A DNA stretch of 64,000 bases, taken from NCBI GenBank assembly GCA_023238725.1, contig CM041534.1, positions 22,442,303-22,506,302 on the forward strand. The letters are read 5' to 3'. Both the position numbers and the translations under genes were made by a program. Positions 24,640 to 37,090 of this stretch are shown piece by piece. The notes under the pieces are model-generated. The model did not search any database and was not told the DNA's origin. It saw only the letters and a list, made by a program, of their open reading frames with translations. How positions within the stretch are numbered: the stretch's first letter is position 1; each line of letters starts with the position of its first letter. This DNA comes from Scortum barcoo. Lineage: Eukaryota; Chordata; Actinopteri; Centrarchiformes; Terapontidae.

Positions 24640-27369
24640 ATGGATCTTGTGCTGAACGTTGCGGACTATTACGTCCTCACCCCGTATGTTTACCCCGCGT
24701 CGTGGCCCGAGGACGGGGCCCTGCGGCAGATTATCAGCCTGCTGGTGCTGACCAACCTCGGGGCAGCAGTCCTGTATTTGGGCCTGGGAGCCATCAGCTA
24801 CTTCTTCATCTTCGACCACAATCTGATGAAACACCCGCATTTCTTAGAGGTATGAAGGCCGATCTTATTTTATGACTGATGTAGCGATAAACTAAGTGTT
24901 GGCATTGCTAAACCAATGCAATCGAGTGAACTTTGCATCTACAAATGGTGGATGAATATGTGGGAAACATCTGCTGGTTACAGTATAATTCAGATATAAT
25001 GTTATAAATACCACCGTTCATACTTTTTAGTGAAGTGAGACTGATTATTGTTTGCATACTGTGGCCTCAAAGGTTTGAATTAATTCATGGTTTTCATTTA
25101 TTGTAGTTTGCTTACCTCTTATACGGCCATTTATGCTTGACATTATCTTTTTGTGGGTGTGAAGGTGGTGTCATAAAGGCCTCAGTGTGCTTCAAATGTT
25201 GTCGAACCTAAACATAATGTAACTCTGAATGGCCTGTAGAAGAAGTTGTGTGAGCAATAAATGATTTGATTTTTGATTTTGAATTTGACATCTCAAACTA
25301 ACCACTTGAAGTTGCAGCTCAGCAGTAGTATCCCACAATTATGAAGAGCATGAGGCATCTGAAAGGATAAAGCTGGCTTAATTCAGCATGTTTCTTCACG
25401 AAATCCTCACAAAAAAGAGCAAAATTAATAAGGCTATCAACACTTTCAAGCGCCAACCCCACTACTTCCTCACAGGAAACAGGTCCTAAAACATTTCAAA
25501 TTTCCTAAAACAGCTTGGCACTGTAGTTTTTCACAAATCTTATTCAAACAGTAGTACACAGTGCATTTTTGAGGAACTATTTTCAGCCGTGAATTAACAC
25601 ACATTTGATGATAGAAACAGTGGAGAATATCATCAGCTGCATGTGAGTGTTTAGATACTGACTCACTTGCCAGTCAGTGCCGCTAAAGAGGTTGTGGATT
25701 GTACCTGAGCTGTTAACTGTGTCAATTTATGTTTATATATCCCCTCTTTCTTTATTTCCCACCCTTTCTTCTGTATTTATTTGATTATTTTAAGCGTATA
25801 TTTTTATTTTTTAAACTTAGAATCAGGTACGGAGGGAGATCATATATGCGATGACCTCTCTTCCCTGGATCAGCATTCCCACAGTGGCCTTGTTTTTCGC
25901 TGAAGTTCGAGGTTACAGCAAACTGTATGACAACGTCAGCGATTCTCCACTTGGTATGTTCAACCTTTACCAGTCTTCCTTAATCTTGTTGTTTCCACGC
26001 CTTTGAAACCCTGAACGCCTCATGTTCTCGGTGATGATGAGATCCGTGTGTTTTCAGGTTGGCCTGGGCTCTTCCTGAGCATGATCTCCTTCCTGTTCTT
26101 CACCGACATGTGTATCTACTGGATTCATCGGTTCCTACATCACAAACTGATCTACAAGGTGAGAACAGGCTATGTGGTGCATTTTAATCCAGTCACTGTC
26201 ACATCGTTCACCCTTTCTTTAATATCTACAATAAGCGTTTATGAAAGTTTAATCACCCAAATTCATAAAAATCTGGTCATGCAGATCCTTTTTATCTTAA
26301 CTTTCATTTATGTGCCACAATTTCTTGCAGTATGTCTGTTTAGCAGTATAAGTTCAAGTGTTCTTTATTTAAATAGTGCTGGTTTGACCTCTATTGTTTA
26401 GGGTCCAACAAACCCCACTTTCTGTATGCCATAATACTTCATGATGACACCAAATTAAGACATATTTCATATGTTACATGTTATTTTGTCTATGCATGAA
26501 GATACTGTATATTTTAAATTGGTCCTTCATGGGAACAAAAATGTACATTACGTCCTCTCAGATAGTGAAGTTGTTCATGTTTACGATTAGTTAGACCGCA
26601 GAGAGGTCAAACACCCTGTTACATCATATATGACATTGTTATAAATGACATTTCGGAGGTCTAGTATAAAGTATTGTCAACAGAACAGCTGATCTATTGT
26701 ATGTTGCTATGTTTTCCAGCTAAGGTTTCTGAAACCTCATACAGTTCTTTTACAGTTTTCTCTCTGAATAACAGCATGCTCACCATTATACACTTCAGTT
26801 TAATTACCATAAACACATGGAAATGATAGCAAAGTGTCTATTAAATTCACAATAATACAGATTTTCAATAACTTCTTGTCTCTTTGCTGTCTTCTTCCCA
26901 ACAGATGTTTCACAAACCTCACCACATATGGAAGATCCCGACTCCCTTTGCCAGCCACGCCTTTCATCCGGTCGACGGCTTCATGCAGGGGCTCCCCTAC
27001 CACATCTACCCCTTCCTCTTCCCCCTCCACAAGGTGCTCTACTTGGCCCTGTACATTTTCGTCAACATCTGGACCATCTCCATCCACGACGGTGACTATC
27101 GCGTCCCCAACGGCCTGACAAGTGTTATCAACGGCTCGGCTCACCACACCGACCACCACCTCTTCTTCGACTACAACTACGGCCAGTACTTCACCCTGTG
27201 GGACCGCCTGGGGGGCTCCTACAGGCACCCGTCAGCCCTGATGGGGAAGGGGCCGCATGATCTGATCCGGAAACTCCAAGCAGAGGGAAAGCTGGGACAT
27301 GACGGAGCTAAAGCTAAAGGGCAGGTCAATGGACATGCTCAGAGGGGAGTCACATGTAAGGAGGAGTAA
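24640..27369 (+). CDS. sc5d: Sterol C5-desaturase (lathosterol oxidase), 302 aa, 4 coding exons
   Basis: Family role: an ER membrane enzyme that adds the C5-6 double bond to lathosterol, giving 7-dehydrocholesterol late in cholesterol synthesis. Coding exons are 24640-24849, 25821-25953, 26058-26158 and 26905-27369. All junctions are GT-AG, the frame stays open throughout, and the sum is 909 nt. Human SC5D is about 299 aa, so this is full length. The three histidine clusters of the fatty acid hydroxylase family, which bind the di-iron centre, are visible: HRFLHH at residues 138-143, HKPHH at 151-155 and HHTDHH at 228-233. Hydrophobic membrane segments lie near residues 31-58, 84-97, 116-135 and 185-208. 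The start ATG follows an acceptor (ctctcag) by a few bases and no in-frame ATG precedes it in the exon, so the 5' UTR is split by an intron. AATAAA signals at 27852, 27879 and 28614 could end the transcript. The next gene, plekhb1, is convergent. Confidence 0.96.
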
Positions 27370-29398
27370 CAGTAGGAGTAATTATGATTAATTGCTCAAA
27401 GCGATCACTATTTTTGGGAAGACAATGAGCTGCACCCAAACTCGACTGGAAATATATATCGGATATATCCCATAACATGAGTTCCTGTACTTGCCAAATA
27501 AGCTGTTGTGAGATTTTAGCAGATCAGATGTGTATGGGATGGCTTCCCTTTGATTGATGTCATTAGAGGAAAGCTTTGGGATCGCCATTTTCTTTGACGT
27601 ACCAATCATGCCAGGCTTACATCCAGAGTTGGCGTTATGGTCTTGCAGTGGTTGTAATCGAAGCAGAGCGTCATAGAGCGCAGAAGTAAACCAAGAAACA
27701 ACAAAACCAGGAGATGTGAGGAGCATCAAGGCTGCAGAGACTGACTGACTTTGTAAGACCCGGGGCTGGTTTCACAACAATTTGGACTAAAGCTTAAGAT
27801 CTAACAAGTAATTACAATATTTTTCAACAAATCTCCAATTGTGGACATTTTAATAAAGGAGGTATGTCAAGCCGCTTAAATAAACTTCGATTTTATACTG
27901 ATAATGTCCAACTGTCTCTGACCCAAAGTAAACACAGAAATCACCCCCCTTCATCAGCTATTTTGGCTAATTACATACAAATTTATTTAGAGGGCAATCA
28001 GCAGATTAAGACTCAGGCCAAATATTCTGGTACAATTTATCTGTCACAAGGCCATTTTAACTAGGAAAGTTTACTGTATTAATAGCCAAACAAAATGAAT
28101 GAGAAGATGAATGGCAGTGCAAGTAAGTTAACACAAGCCTGAAAGACATCAGGAAACACAGCTTCACTGGAGTAGGGTGGTTTTCAACTTAAAATGTCTG
28201 TGCTTAAGCTGTGTAACTCACTGTAGACTAGAACAAAACTTTAGACTGTCCTATCTCAGTGGACCAATCTTTGTGCAACCACCACCTGATGACACTAACT
28301 TGGTATGATGATTTTTTTTCTATAGAAATTCAGGAAAATTCAGTCAGGTTAGTGTGTTATTCTGTTCAGAGTTCTGCAAATGTTGTTCATGCACACTAAT
28401 ACTTATGACAAGACCACAATCACAGGACAAATCTCTTGTTTGCACAGTATATTATCAGTGACATCTTTTACATTAACTGTACCTTACAAAGTTAGACATT
28501 GGATGGACATGGATGCAAAAAAAAAAGTAAGATTATCCTTTTCAGTCACATATTTAATCAGACAGTTCATGTCTTTTATCTCTGTCCTTTGGTTGCATCA
28601 TCATTAGTACAAGAATAAAAGCCCGTTCCTTCTGTTGTTGTATGAATGTGTTACCAAGAGTAGAAATGCTTTTTTAGATATAAACAATTTTTTTCACTTT
28701 GAAATCTCTCTGTGGTTTGGTTCTGTATTCATATAATGAAAGCTGGGAACAAGGTACTGCATGTGAAGGTTCGTTCTTTCTTTTGTGGTTGTCTTCAATG
28801 GATGGAGCGCCCTCAGTTGTCATGGAGATGGACATACAAGTTCAGAAGCTGTCTTTGTCCAAAGCATTTTCACAGCTTCTCATCTGTGTTGACTTAAAAG
28901 TTAACAATCAGCGTTCACTCTTGACTTTGACAAACAATCCCAACAGTCGACCTTCAGTTGGATTTGCTCATATATAAATATTTATGGCTTGTTTGTTGTA
29001 TGCAACCAAGCAAGGATTTTAGATCTGCCATCCCTGATTATATTTTAATACAACACACACACTACATCTAAACTACACTATTATAAAGCTTACAAAGTGT
29101 ACAGTTCATGCAGCAGATAAAGGAACATTCAGATATAAAATTGACTTCCTGACATTTGTAAATGAGTAGATTAAGTGTGCTGTTTGTACAAGCAGGAAGA
29201 ATATATAATCACATATCCTTTTTATGAAGTCTTATGTGCAAAAAGTAGAACAGCCAGAAGAGCAGCTGTTTGTTGCAGCAGACACGATTTGAACAGACAT
29301 GATAGAAAAGATGAGAGAGAGACCCAGAAAAAGCTTTTCTACACATGCAGATGTCCTGGGACGTGCGCAGTGTTGGCTTGCGAGTAATGGAGATCATC
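27370..29398. other. Convergent intergenic segment, sc5d and plekhb1 3' ends
   Basis: This 2 kb holds the two 3' UTRs facing each other. Candidate poly(A) signals are AATAAA at 27852, 27879 and 28614 (plus strand, sc5d) and ATTAAA at 29049-29044 (minus strand, plekhb1). No other gene was seen. Confidence 0.6.
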
Positions 29399-30680
29399 TC
29401 AGCAGAAAAATAAGGGCATCCAGAGGAAGGAGCGCATGGCCGTCCCTGCCGCCATCCCCGCCAATACTCCCAGCGCTAGACTCTCCATCACTCCATCAAA
29501 TGGGTCCCTCTGAACGACCACCTGGTGGGTCCCTGAGAGAAAAGACAGAGGCGTTTGATGTTTGATGTTCAGGGTGAACTTGTTCGCTGACCCATGTTTG
29601 GGAAATCACAGTAAGAAAAGAGTTCAAGTTTGTCTCCTCTGAATAAGAAGAATAGTGAACTGACACTAAGTTTTACCATAAACAGTCATATACATACTTC
29701 TATCTACTATCTATCTATATCTATTTATCTACACTACACAGACAACAGCTCGATATCTGAAGCCCACTGAAGCCATTAGTGATTCAAGAAATACTCAGAT
29801 CATTTAATATTGGGTATACTGTAAATTCCACATATAAAATATACTCCATAAAAATTAAAATCTTGCATTCAAAATAGTACTTAAGTAAAAGTTAAGCATT
29901 ATCAGCAAAACGTGCCTCAGCTATCAAAAGTAAATGAACATATACTCAGCTGGTCTGGGTAGGGTTGACGTTAACTGCTTTGCTTTTAACTTAAATTACT
30001 CTTACATTGTTGATGATCACTCATTTTGTATGTAAAAGCTGGAACTGGAAATAAATAACTAGTCCCTAAAGTTTTCAGATAAATGTAGAGGAGAAAAACG
30101 TGCAGTATTTCTCTGTCAAATATGGTGACGTAGAAGTATAAAATAGGTATAAAAGAAAAATATAATATGCTGCATAGGTACAGTACTTGAGTAAATGTAG
30201 GTTGTCCTGAGTTCAAAACCTCCCATTGCACTGAAAAGTCAACTGTTCAACTGTTTTTAAATATTTAAATCCTTCATTTTATCAGTCTAAAAGTAGTTCA
30301 AATGTAACATGTCGAGTCTGAAGGTTCCCTGCATCTTACCTGGTCCTGCTCCAGGTGTGATGTAGACAGTCTGATAACTGTTGAGGGGGATGGCCTGGTA
30401 GGAGTCATCATATGGATCATATGTGAACACCTAAAAAGGAGAAAAATATCACATTTCTTATCACTGGGGTGGAAATGTGAAGCTCCAGCGTGAGTGAACA
30501 GCTCGTGTTTGAGCTCTCACAGAAAACACGGATCACTCACCGGGTTCCTTCTGGTCTCCAGCAGAGTCAGTTTCCACGCTCTGAAAAAAAGAAGAAGCAA
30601 GAATGAAGAACTGATGGACGTTTGTAAAAAGAGAAGACAGAGCAGACAAGGCGAAGAAGAAGAAGAAGAAGAAGAAGAAG

Positions 30681-30711
<31 letters not shown>

Positions 30712-33700
30712 GAGAGCACCTACATGGATTCATCCTCACTGTTGGCACACAGGTTGACCGTCGATCCGTCTTTGAGCTGAGCCACGATCAGGTTTTCTCT
30801 GGGATTGCTTTCTGGTGGAGTCACATCTAAAAAAAAATAAATAAATAAAGAAGTCATTTAACCAAAAACTAACATATTTCATATGTCTTCTGTCAGAGAA
30901 AGATGGAGGTCTCATTACAATGAAATAGCACATTTTAGATTACATAAATTGACTTGTATATAGATCTGTTTAGACCAAGAATCATTTGCTTAGGTGGTGA
31001 AATTTAACACAAAAACTCATTAAACTCATTAATGTTTTCTGTTCGCTGTCACTGGTAATCTGCTGTCACTTAAATTGTGTAGATTTGCATGGTGGTAGAA
31101 GAAGATTAATCATTTAAATTATATCAGGATTTAAAGAGTTGGGCCTTTGTAATTCTGCCCATTAAAAGGTTTATGGATGTACAGATTTGATAACTGGAGG
31201 TCTCAAAAGGCATTTTATTTAATCTTAATTTTGTTATTTTCGTATGAAGATTCTCCGTCATCCAGGTCATCGTAATTTCTAAGAGTTTCTAAGAGTTTGA
31301 AGAAAATGCTCTCAAAGATTCAAAGGTCCACCTTTTATCAAAGAGGCTTCTTCACTTATTTCTAAAACATCTTTGAGAACTTCTATCAAGTCCAGTTCAC
31401 TTTCTTCAAACTCTTAGGAATCACTTTTGTTTTCTTGCATTATAGGTGTTTTTATCCTTGCATGAAGAAGTATGGTGAAGGAAAAGTGTCTGCACTATAG
31501 GGGGCTTCTGGTTTTGTAAAAAGATCTCATACAGCCCCTGCAGAGCAATCATCAAACAAAAGTTGTGTCCCAGTTCCACAATAGATCCTAATTGTATACA
31601 GCATATACATACTAATGCTCATTTTATACTGCTGCTGTTTGCATATGAGACATCAACTCAGGAAATCATACAAAGTGGGTCTGCAGAAAGTAAAAGTGCC
31701 AAAACAGTTTTCTGAGGTTTTCATATAACTCAGTCTTCTTTCACATTGGACTCATGACGGCTGCTTGTACTATTAGGAAAGTCTTCGGCACCATGCAAGG
31801 CTCAGCGTTGGTTAATTTGGATTTCTCCAAATTGAAGGCCAAACAATAGATCACATTAATTATTCCAATTTTTAACCACTGCACCAGCAAGGTGTGCAAT
31901 TCAATCATCAGAATTGTTGTTGGTCCATTTTCTGTTGATCACTTAATCAACTGGTGGTTTATGCACCACTTGGAAGTATGCAAAATGTTGTTTTGTGTTG
32001 TTTTATAGCATTTTGTAAAAGTCAGCTGGACATTTTTTATGTATTTTGGGAGCTTAATTACAATTTAAATGTGCATTGAGTTTTTATTTATTTTTTGGTA
32101 CTTGGGGGTAGTGGAGCAAACACAGAACACATCATTGTCACATTATTGTCATAAAAAGTTGTCGCCTTTAAAAAACAATTGCAATTTAGGCATAGTTTTG
32201 CCCACCACAACTCCTATTTTGAGAAAACACCTGAGAAAAATATCTATCTCCTCAAAAATATTGATCAGTGCAGCTTTATGATGAAAAATTTGCAGTTTGA
32301 GCATGTATGTTTTTTTTATGATGGACCCTCCAAAAATCTTTAATCGTCCTTACCTCCACATTCCAGGCCAGATCTCACATCCACACATGCTGTCTTAAGG
32401 CTGACGCGATGCTCCAGCTCTCTCCTGCTGTCTGTCTTGTAGAAACAAAGACTCCCATCTATCCAAAGGTCGCACCAGTTTAACTTCCAGCGTTTTAGGA
32501 CAGAAGCTGGAGAAGAAACACAGCGTACTATTAGTGGTTGAAAGTAAGTGCAATTGGAAGTAAGAAGAGTAAAGAAAAAATCTCAAACTGACCTCTAGCT
32601 TAGGATCAGTAAAGTCATTGTTGTGTCAGTGCTGTCATCAATAACCTAAATGGGGTTTGTAAGGAGCCACTCATCAGCTCAAATTGTGCACATTGTATTT
32701 TTTTTTTTTGTATTTTTGCTATTTCACATCAGATCTATCCCCACTGACTGTCCCAGGTAAGCCACTTAAGGACATGGGCAGGGACAATTAATGGGATTAT
32801 AAGTAACAGAGGTTGGAGTTTCATAACAGACACAGTTTTCACTTTCTAGAAAACACTCAGTGTACCTGTGATTTTATGTTATACAATAAGTAATAATGAA
32901 TGTGGAAAACCCTAAAACCCATAAATTGTCGATACTTTTTTGGGCTTGACCAGTGAATTGACTGTGATACTTCAGCAGATATTAGCTTATCACAGATTTA
33001 TCAAGGTCAGTACATTATTTAACTATACAATTTGTCTGTATGTCGACAGTTTAAGGGCTCCTTGTCAAACTTTGTTATTTGTTCATTAAAAAGAATTGGT
33101 CGGTATGTCATTATGGATGGATTACTGGTCGGTATGTCATTATGAGATTCTTTTACTCTCAAATATTGATACTGGTAAAGACTGAAAATGGCCTCCACTT
33201 TTGGTTGGTGTGTAGCACATAAAATAAGCTGTTCCTTGCTCAGTGGTTTGAGAGATTATTTTGTACCTGCGAGATGAAATGTTTGATGTCCTGCAACAGC
33301 CATTGTTTCTTGTATCTCCTGAGTTGTTTTAAAATTTAAAAGGAGTGTTTCTTGAGAAAAACAGGAAACATAACCGACCATCATCCAGCAGCTCCTCAGA
33401 AATATAATCTGCAAAAACTATAATGGGGGGAGGAAGTTTTATTGGGCTCTTAATGAGGATTCAGTTTTGATGCTTACTGTTTCAGCCTTATAAAAAAAAA
33501 ATCCAGTAAACTTGGAATAAAATGATAATTTGGGTGTGTATTTTTTGTGGTTTTAAATAAAATCTAATGTGATGTCAGTCGCTGTTGCAGCTTTTGTATC
33601 AGTTCAAGCTGCAACTAATAAAGATTTTGATTCTCAGTGAATCAATAGATTAATCTTTTATGCCAAAGACTGTCAGAAAATGACCTTCAGGTTACTGCAA

Positions 33701-34017
33701 CATGAACCACAACGCCCACAGTTTGTCATTCTCCATCTCTCTCTCTCTCACTTCATTTCCTGTCATCTCTCTTCCTTCAACTTTATAATGAAGCATGAAG
33801 CTTTGTGATTTTTTTGCATTTTTATTTAATACATTAATCTGAAAAATCATTTATAACTAAATCTTCAGTTCAAATAAATCAGCCTTGAGTTTGTGCTCCT
33901 TGTTTTAACAGCCAAAGTTACAGCATAATTCAGCTCTTGATGGCTGTGAATAATGAGAAGAAAATCCTTTATGCACTCACTCTGTCTCCACAGCCAGCCT
34001 GACCTCAGCAGCGCCAT
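29399..34017 (-). CDS. plekhb1: Pleckstrin homology domain protein evectin-1, 185 aa, 6 coding exons
   Basis: Family role: evectins are small PH-domain proteins anchored in post-Golgi or endosomal membranes by a hydrophobic C-terminus; evectin-1 is abundant in photoreceptors. On the minus strand the coding exons are 34017-33981, 32506-32354, 30826-30724, 30580-30541, 30430-30340 and 29532-29399. Each has AG and GT borders, phases agree at every junction, and the sum is 558 nt. The start MALLRSGWLWRQ and the PH core (RWKLNWCDLWIDG, residues 18-30; AWKLTLLE, 99-106) are the diagnostic evectin sequence. The tail has LALGVLAGMAAG (160-171) and ends WMPLFFC. That ending, and the single YDPYDDSY spacer, resemble PLEKHB1 more than PLEKHB2. 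It is shorter than human PLEKHB1 (about 243 aa) because the PH-tail linker is brief. It converges on sc5d and diverges from tbcel. A possible ATTAAA poly(A) signal lies at 29049-29044. Confidence 0.92.
30653..30710. repeat. (GAA)n/(TTC)n microsatellite, 58 bp, in plekhb1 intron 3
   Basis: An almost perfect trinucleotide tract of about 19 units lies inside the 143-bp intron between plekhb1 exons 3 and 4. On the transcribed (minus) sense it reads TTC, so it adds a long pyrimidine run starting 14 bases after the exon 3 donor. GAA on the plus strand gives a spurious poly-glutamate reading frame, which is not a gene. Confidence 0.97.
31245..31440. repeat. Dispersed repeat with an internal palindrome
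   Basis: It begins GATTCTCCGTCATCCAGGTCATCG and contains GAGGCTTCTTCACTTATTTC; both are recognisable pieces of a common teleost repeat ('gattctcagtcatccaggtcat ... gaggcttcttcag'). A perfect 17-base inverted repeat, CTAAGAGTTTGAAGAAA at 31289-31305 and its complement at 31401-31417, encloses a second inverted pair (TCTCAAAGAT and ATCTTTGAGA). It lies in plekhb1 intron 2. Confidence 0.65.
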
Positions 34018-35771
34018 GTCTTCAGCTGTTGTCCCAGATGTTTGAATAATAATAATCCAGCAGAAGCAAGTGGAGAAGTGTAGTTTTTGATGTTTACAAG
34101 ACCTGAAAAAGATCCCGCAGTTGGTTTGGGACTCGTCAGCCTCTTGTTTATATCCTCTCTGCCCCGCAGGCCTTGAGGTACTGGTAGATTAATCTGGATC
34201 TGGCTGGGACTAAGGCTGACTCACAGGATCATTCTGGATTAGGAGAGTTTGGCCACACCCTCTCGGTGTGTGTTCATCTTCCTCGCTATTTCTGCACCGA
34301 TTTTTCCTCCTGACTCGCACCATGCTCCACACCATCTTTACAAGGATGAATATTCTTCTTAAATTCCCATAAACTAAACTCTTGTGAGCCCTGTACCATT
34401 GATATTTGTAAGTGTCTATAGTGTGCAAGTTAATCCCGTCACTCAAATAACAACATGAGGATTAGCCCAATTGTAACAGTCCCTGGGGCAGTTATGAGAG
34501 TCTTTCCAGGGTGTCAGGTGATGTAATTTTCTTTATATAGCTTCGAGAAAACACAGGTCACATCAGTGAGTCACCTGAATCAGCACGAGAAAAATAGAAA
34601 CATTCAAACAAAGAAAATAGATTAAAATAGATATAGACCTAAATTTAAATTGAACAATTAAATATACATTTTACAACTAAGAAAATATACAACTAAATTA
34701 GAACCAGAGTTTTCTACCATTTATGATCACTGTCTGCAGAGAGGCCTCTCGGGTGATCGAACACCAGCTGTGGCATGTTTAAACTCTCCGCTCTCTCTTC
34801 CAGCTTCGGCGACAAACCATCTCTGAAACCTGTCAAAATAATGCCTCACTTCGCTTTCATAGCCAAGAATTTCAGTTTTTTCCATGAAACCAGCCACTTT
34901 GTCGGCCAGTTTGACGACAGCAACCATTTTCTACCATTTTTCTTCAGTGACAAGTGACCCATTGTGTAACTGTGAAGAGTTCTGTGAGGAGAAGCCGCTC
35001 TTGTGTCGGGAACACATTTTAATGTGACCGCAAAGGTGGGTCTTTGCTGTAAAACTTAAAATAAGTGTGAACATCACAGCATATTGATGAAAAACAAGCT
35101 AAAAACACCAGCAAAGACATCAATTTTTTGCACAGGTGAAGTGGTGAGATAAAGAGCTGCAGAAGCATATAATGAAGCCAATGGTGTCTTTTACCTCAGC
35201 TGTTCTGTAACCACACAGAGGACAGCGGCTCAGACATGATCACCGTTTATTAATGGGGTCTTTTAATCTTTGAGCAATCCTCAGTCATGTAAATTAGCCA
35301 CCTGGAAACAATGCTATCAGAGAGGGAAATCTGGGACACTTTGACTCATTTAGCACCACAAGAAAGATGCAAGTTGCACTTGTTTGTTTGGGTGTTTAGT
35401 TTGGAGCTGTTCTTGGCAGTTTAAATGGTCTTTAAAGTATATTTAATGTATATAGCTATGGTTGTTTTTTAATTGAGTAAGAAAGTTTTTTGTTGCAAAA
35501 AATTCTGTCTATGTTTTAACCATGACATGCTAACAACAAAACTGTAACCCCGCAAATTAAATCATCATAATACATGTAATTATGTCATCATTTGCCTTTG
35601 TGCGGCAGCAACTAAAAAAAAAAACTTAATAAAACTCAGTTTAAAAGAAAAGTAAGTGACAATTTATTCATTCAATGCCAGCTTTCAGCTCTGGACAGTT
35701 TTTGATACTTGTTGCTATGGAGACAAGTATTTAAAAAGTGGTGACATTCATGACCCAGCCCATTATGCCGA

Positions 35772-35791
35772 TGTGTGTGTGTGTGTGCGCG
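35772..35791. repeat. (GT)n/(GC)n short microsatellite
   Basis: A run of TG repeats ending in GCGCGC. Confidence 0.9.
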
Positions 35792-36479
35792 CAAATGTGT
35801 GCATAACCACCAATTTATTCAATTTTGGAAAAAAAAAAAAAACAGTCACCATCAACTCTGAATAAACCTTTGAAGGATAAAACAGCTTTTGTCTGTGTCT
35901 TCCACAAAGAACTCTCCATAATTGTTATAAAAATATTTTGTGGTTAATTCATGGCTCAGTTTAGGCAGCCATAATGTCCTATTTTGGGCTCGGGACAGAT
36001 TTTTAAAGGCCGACCTGAGTCTACTGATGAAGATCTTTAAATAAGACCTGTTGCATTTCTAGCATGCCATTTGTGCTCCATACCATGTGATTGCAGCCTA
36101 AGTCACGTTAAATAAATAAAGAAAGACAGTTATAACCCCAGGGATTAAGGTGTGAGTGTTGCACAACTATCTGATGTTTGTGTCGTCTACTTTTCTTGCC
36201 TTTCTGCTGTTTGTGCACCCACACAGACGCTCTGTGTGGACAGAAGGCTGACCGCTGCCCAAAGGACGTTAAGAGACAAAACCCAGCAGCAGACTACAGA
36301 GCAGCTTCTGTCCTCTTGCTGTAAGACTCCTCAACTCATCCTCTATACTCCAACATGAAAAGTTATTTTTCTTGCGAAACATATAGGGACTACAACCTGC
36401 GTTTTGTTGTGCAACCCTGTGTTGTCAAATGACCAATAACCTTTCAAACATTTATAGAAACTTCATCAGTCCTGCATCA

Positions 36480-37090
36480 GGGAAATTCACTTCAATTCAG
36501 TTCAATGGTAAGACAAATAAGTCTTAATAAGTAATAGTAGTAATAAGTAATAAGTAATAAGACATAAAAGAAAGTACAGATATAGATATAAAAAATATAT
36601 AAAAAAAAAGAAGACATAGATGACATAAATACACTATATATGTGCTCCAGATATACAGATATACAGATGTACCCATGGATTGTTATTATTGCACTAGATA
36701 AATAAACTGCACATCAAGAATCAAGAATCATTTATTGTCATCATGTTTTCACATGACGAAATTAATATTGGTGACTTCCTGCTAAAATAAAAAAAAAAAA
36801 AAAAATAGTAATAGTAAGTAAGTAATAGTAAAAATATGTAATATGTACACAAATATCCAATATCCAAAGTCCAAAGTTGCAACAGTAATGCACAGTAGGG
36901 GGGTGGGTCATTTGTTCAAGTGCAGTCAAGTGCATGTCTCAAGTTCTCAACAGGGGGAAATGCTTTGCATTGTACAGCTCTGGGGAAAAAGCTGTTTTTC
37001 TGTCTGGTAGTTGTTGTCTTTATGTTTCTTCAAGATGGAAGCAGTATGAACAGTCCATTGCCCGGGTGGGTAGGGTGGCGGCAATATGAT
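36480..37090. repeat. LINE-type 3' region, dispersed
   Basis: AATCATTTATTGTCATCATG at about 36728, CACATGACGAAATTA, many 'cacagtag' and 'gtgcaa' words, then GCTCTGGGGAAAAAGCTGTTT and TCTGTCTGGTAGTTG follow the order of a common fish LINE 3' region ('ggggaagaagctgttcctgtgtctgg...gaacagtcc...gggtggg'). An A-rich tract at 36787-36805 splits it. No coding capacity remains. Confidence 0.55.

Noticed and set aside
26048..26401. Read-through frame from sc5d exon 4 into its intron
   Set aside because: A strong donor (AAG then gtgaga) ends the exon at 26158 and the next exon restores the conserved HKPHH motif.
30494..30757. Open frames across the GAA run, plus-strand poly-Glu and minus-strand poly-Phe
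   Set aside because: They are readings of a microsatellite inside a plekhb1 intron.
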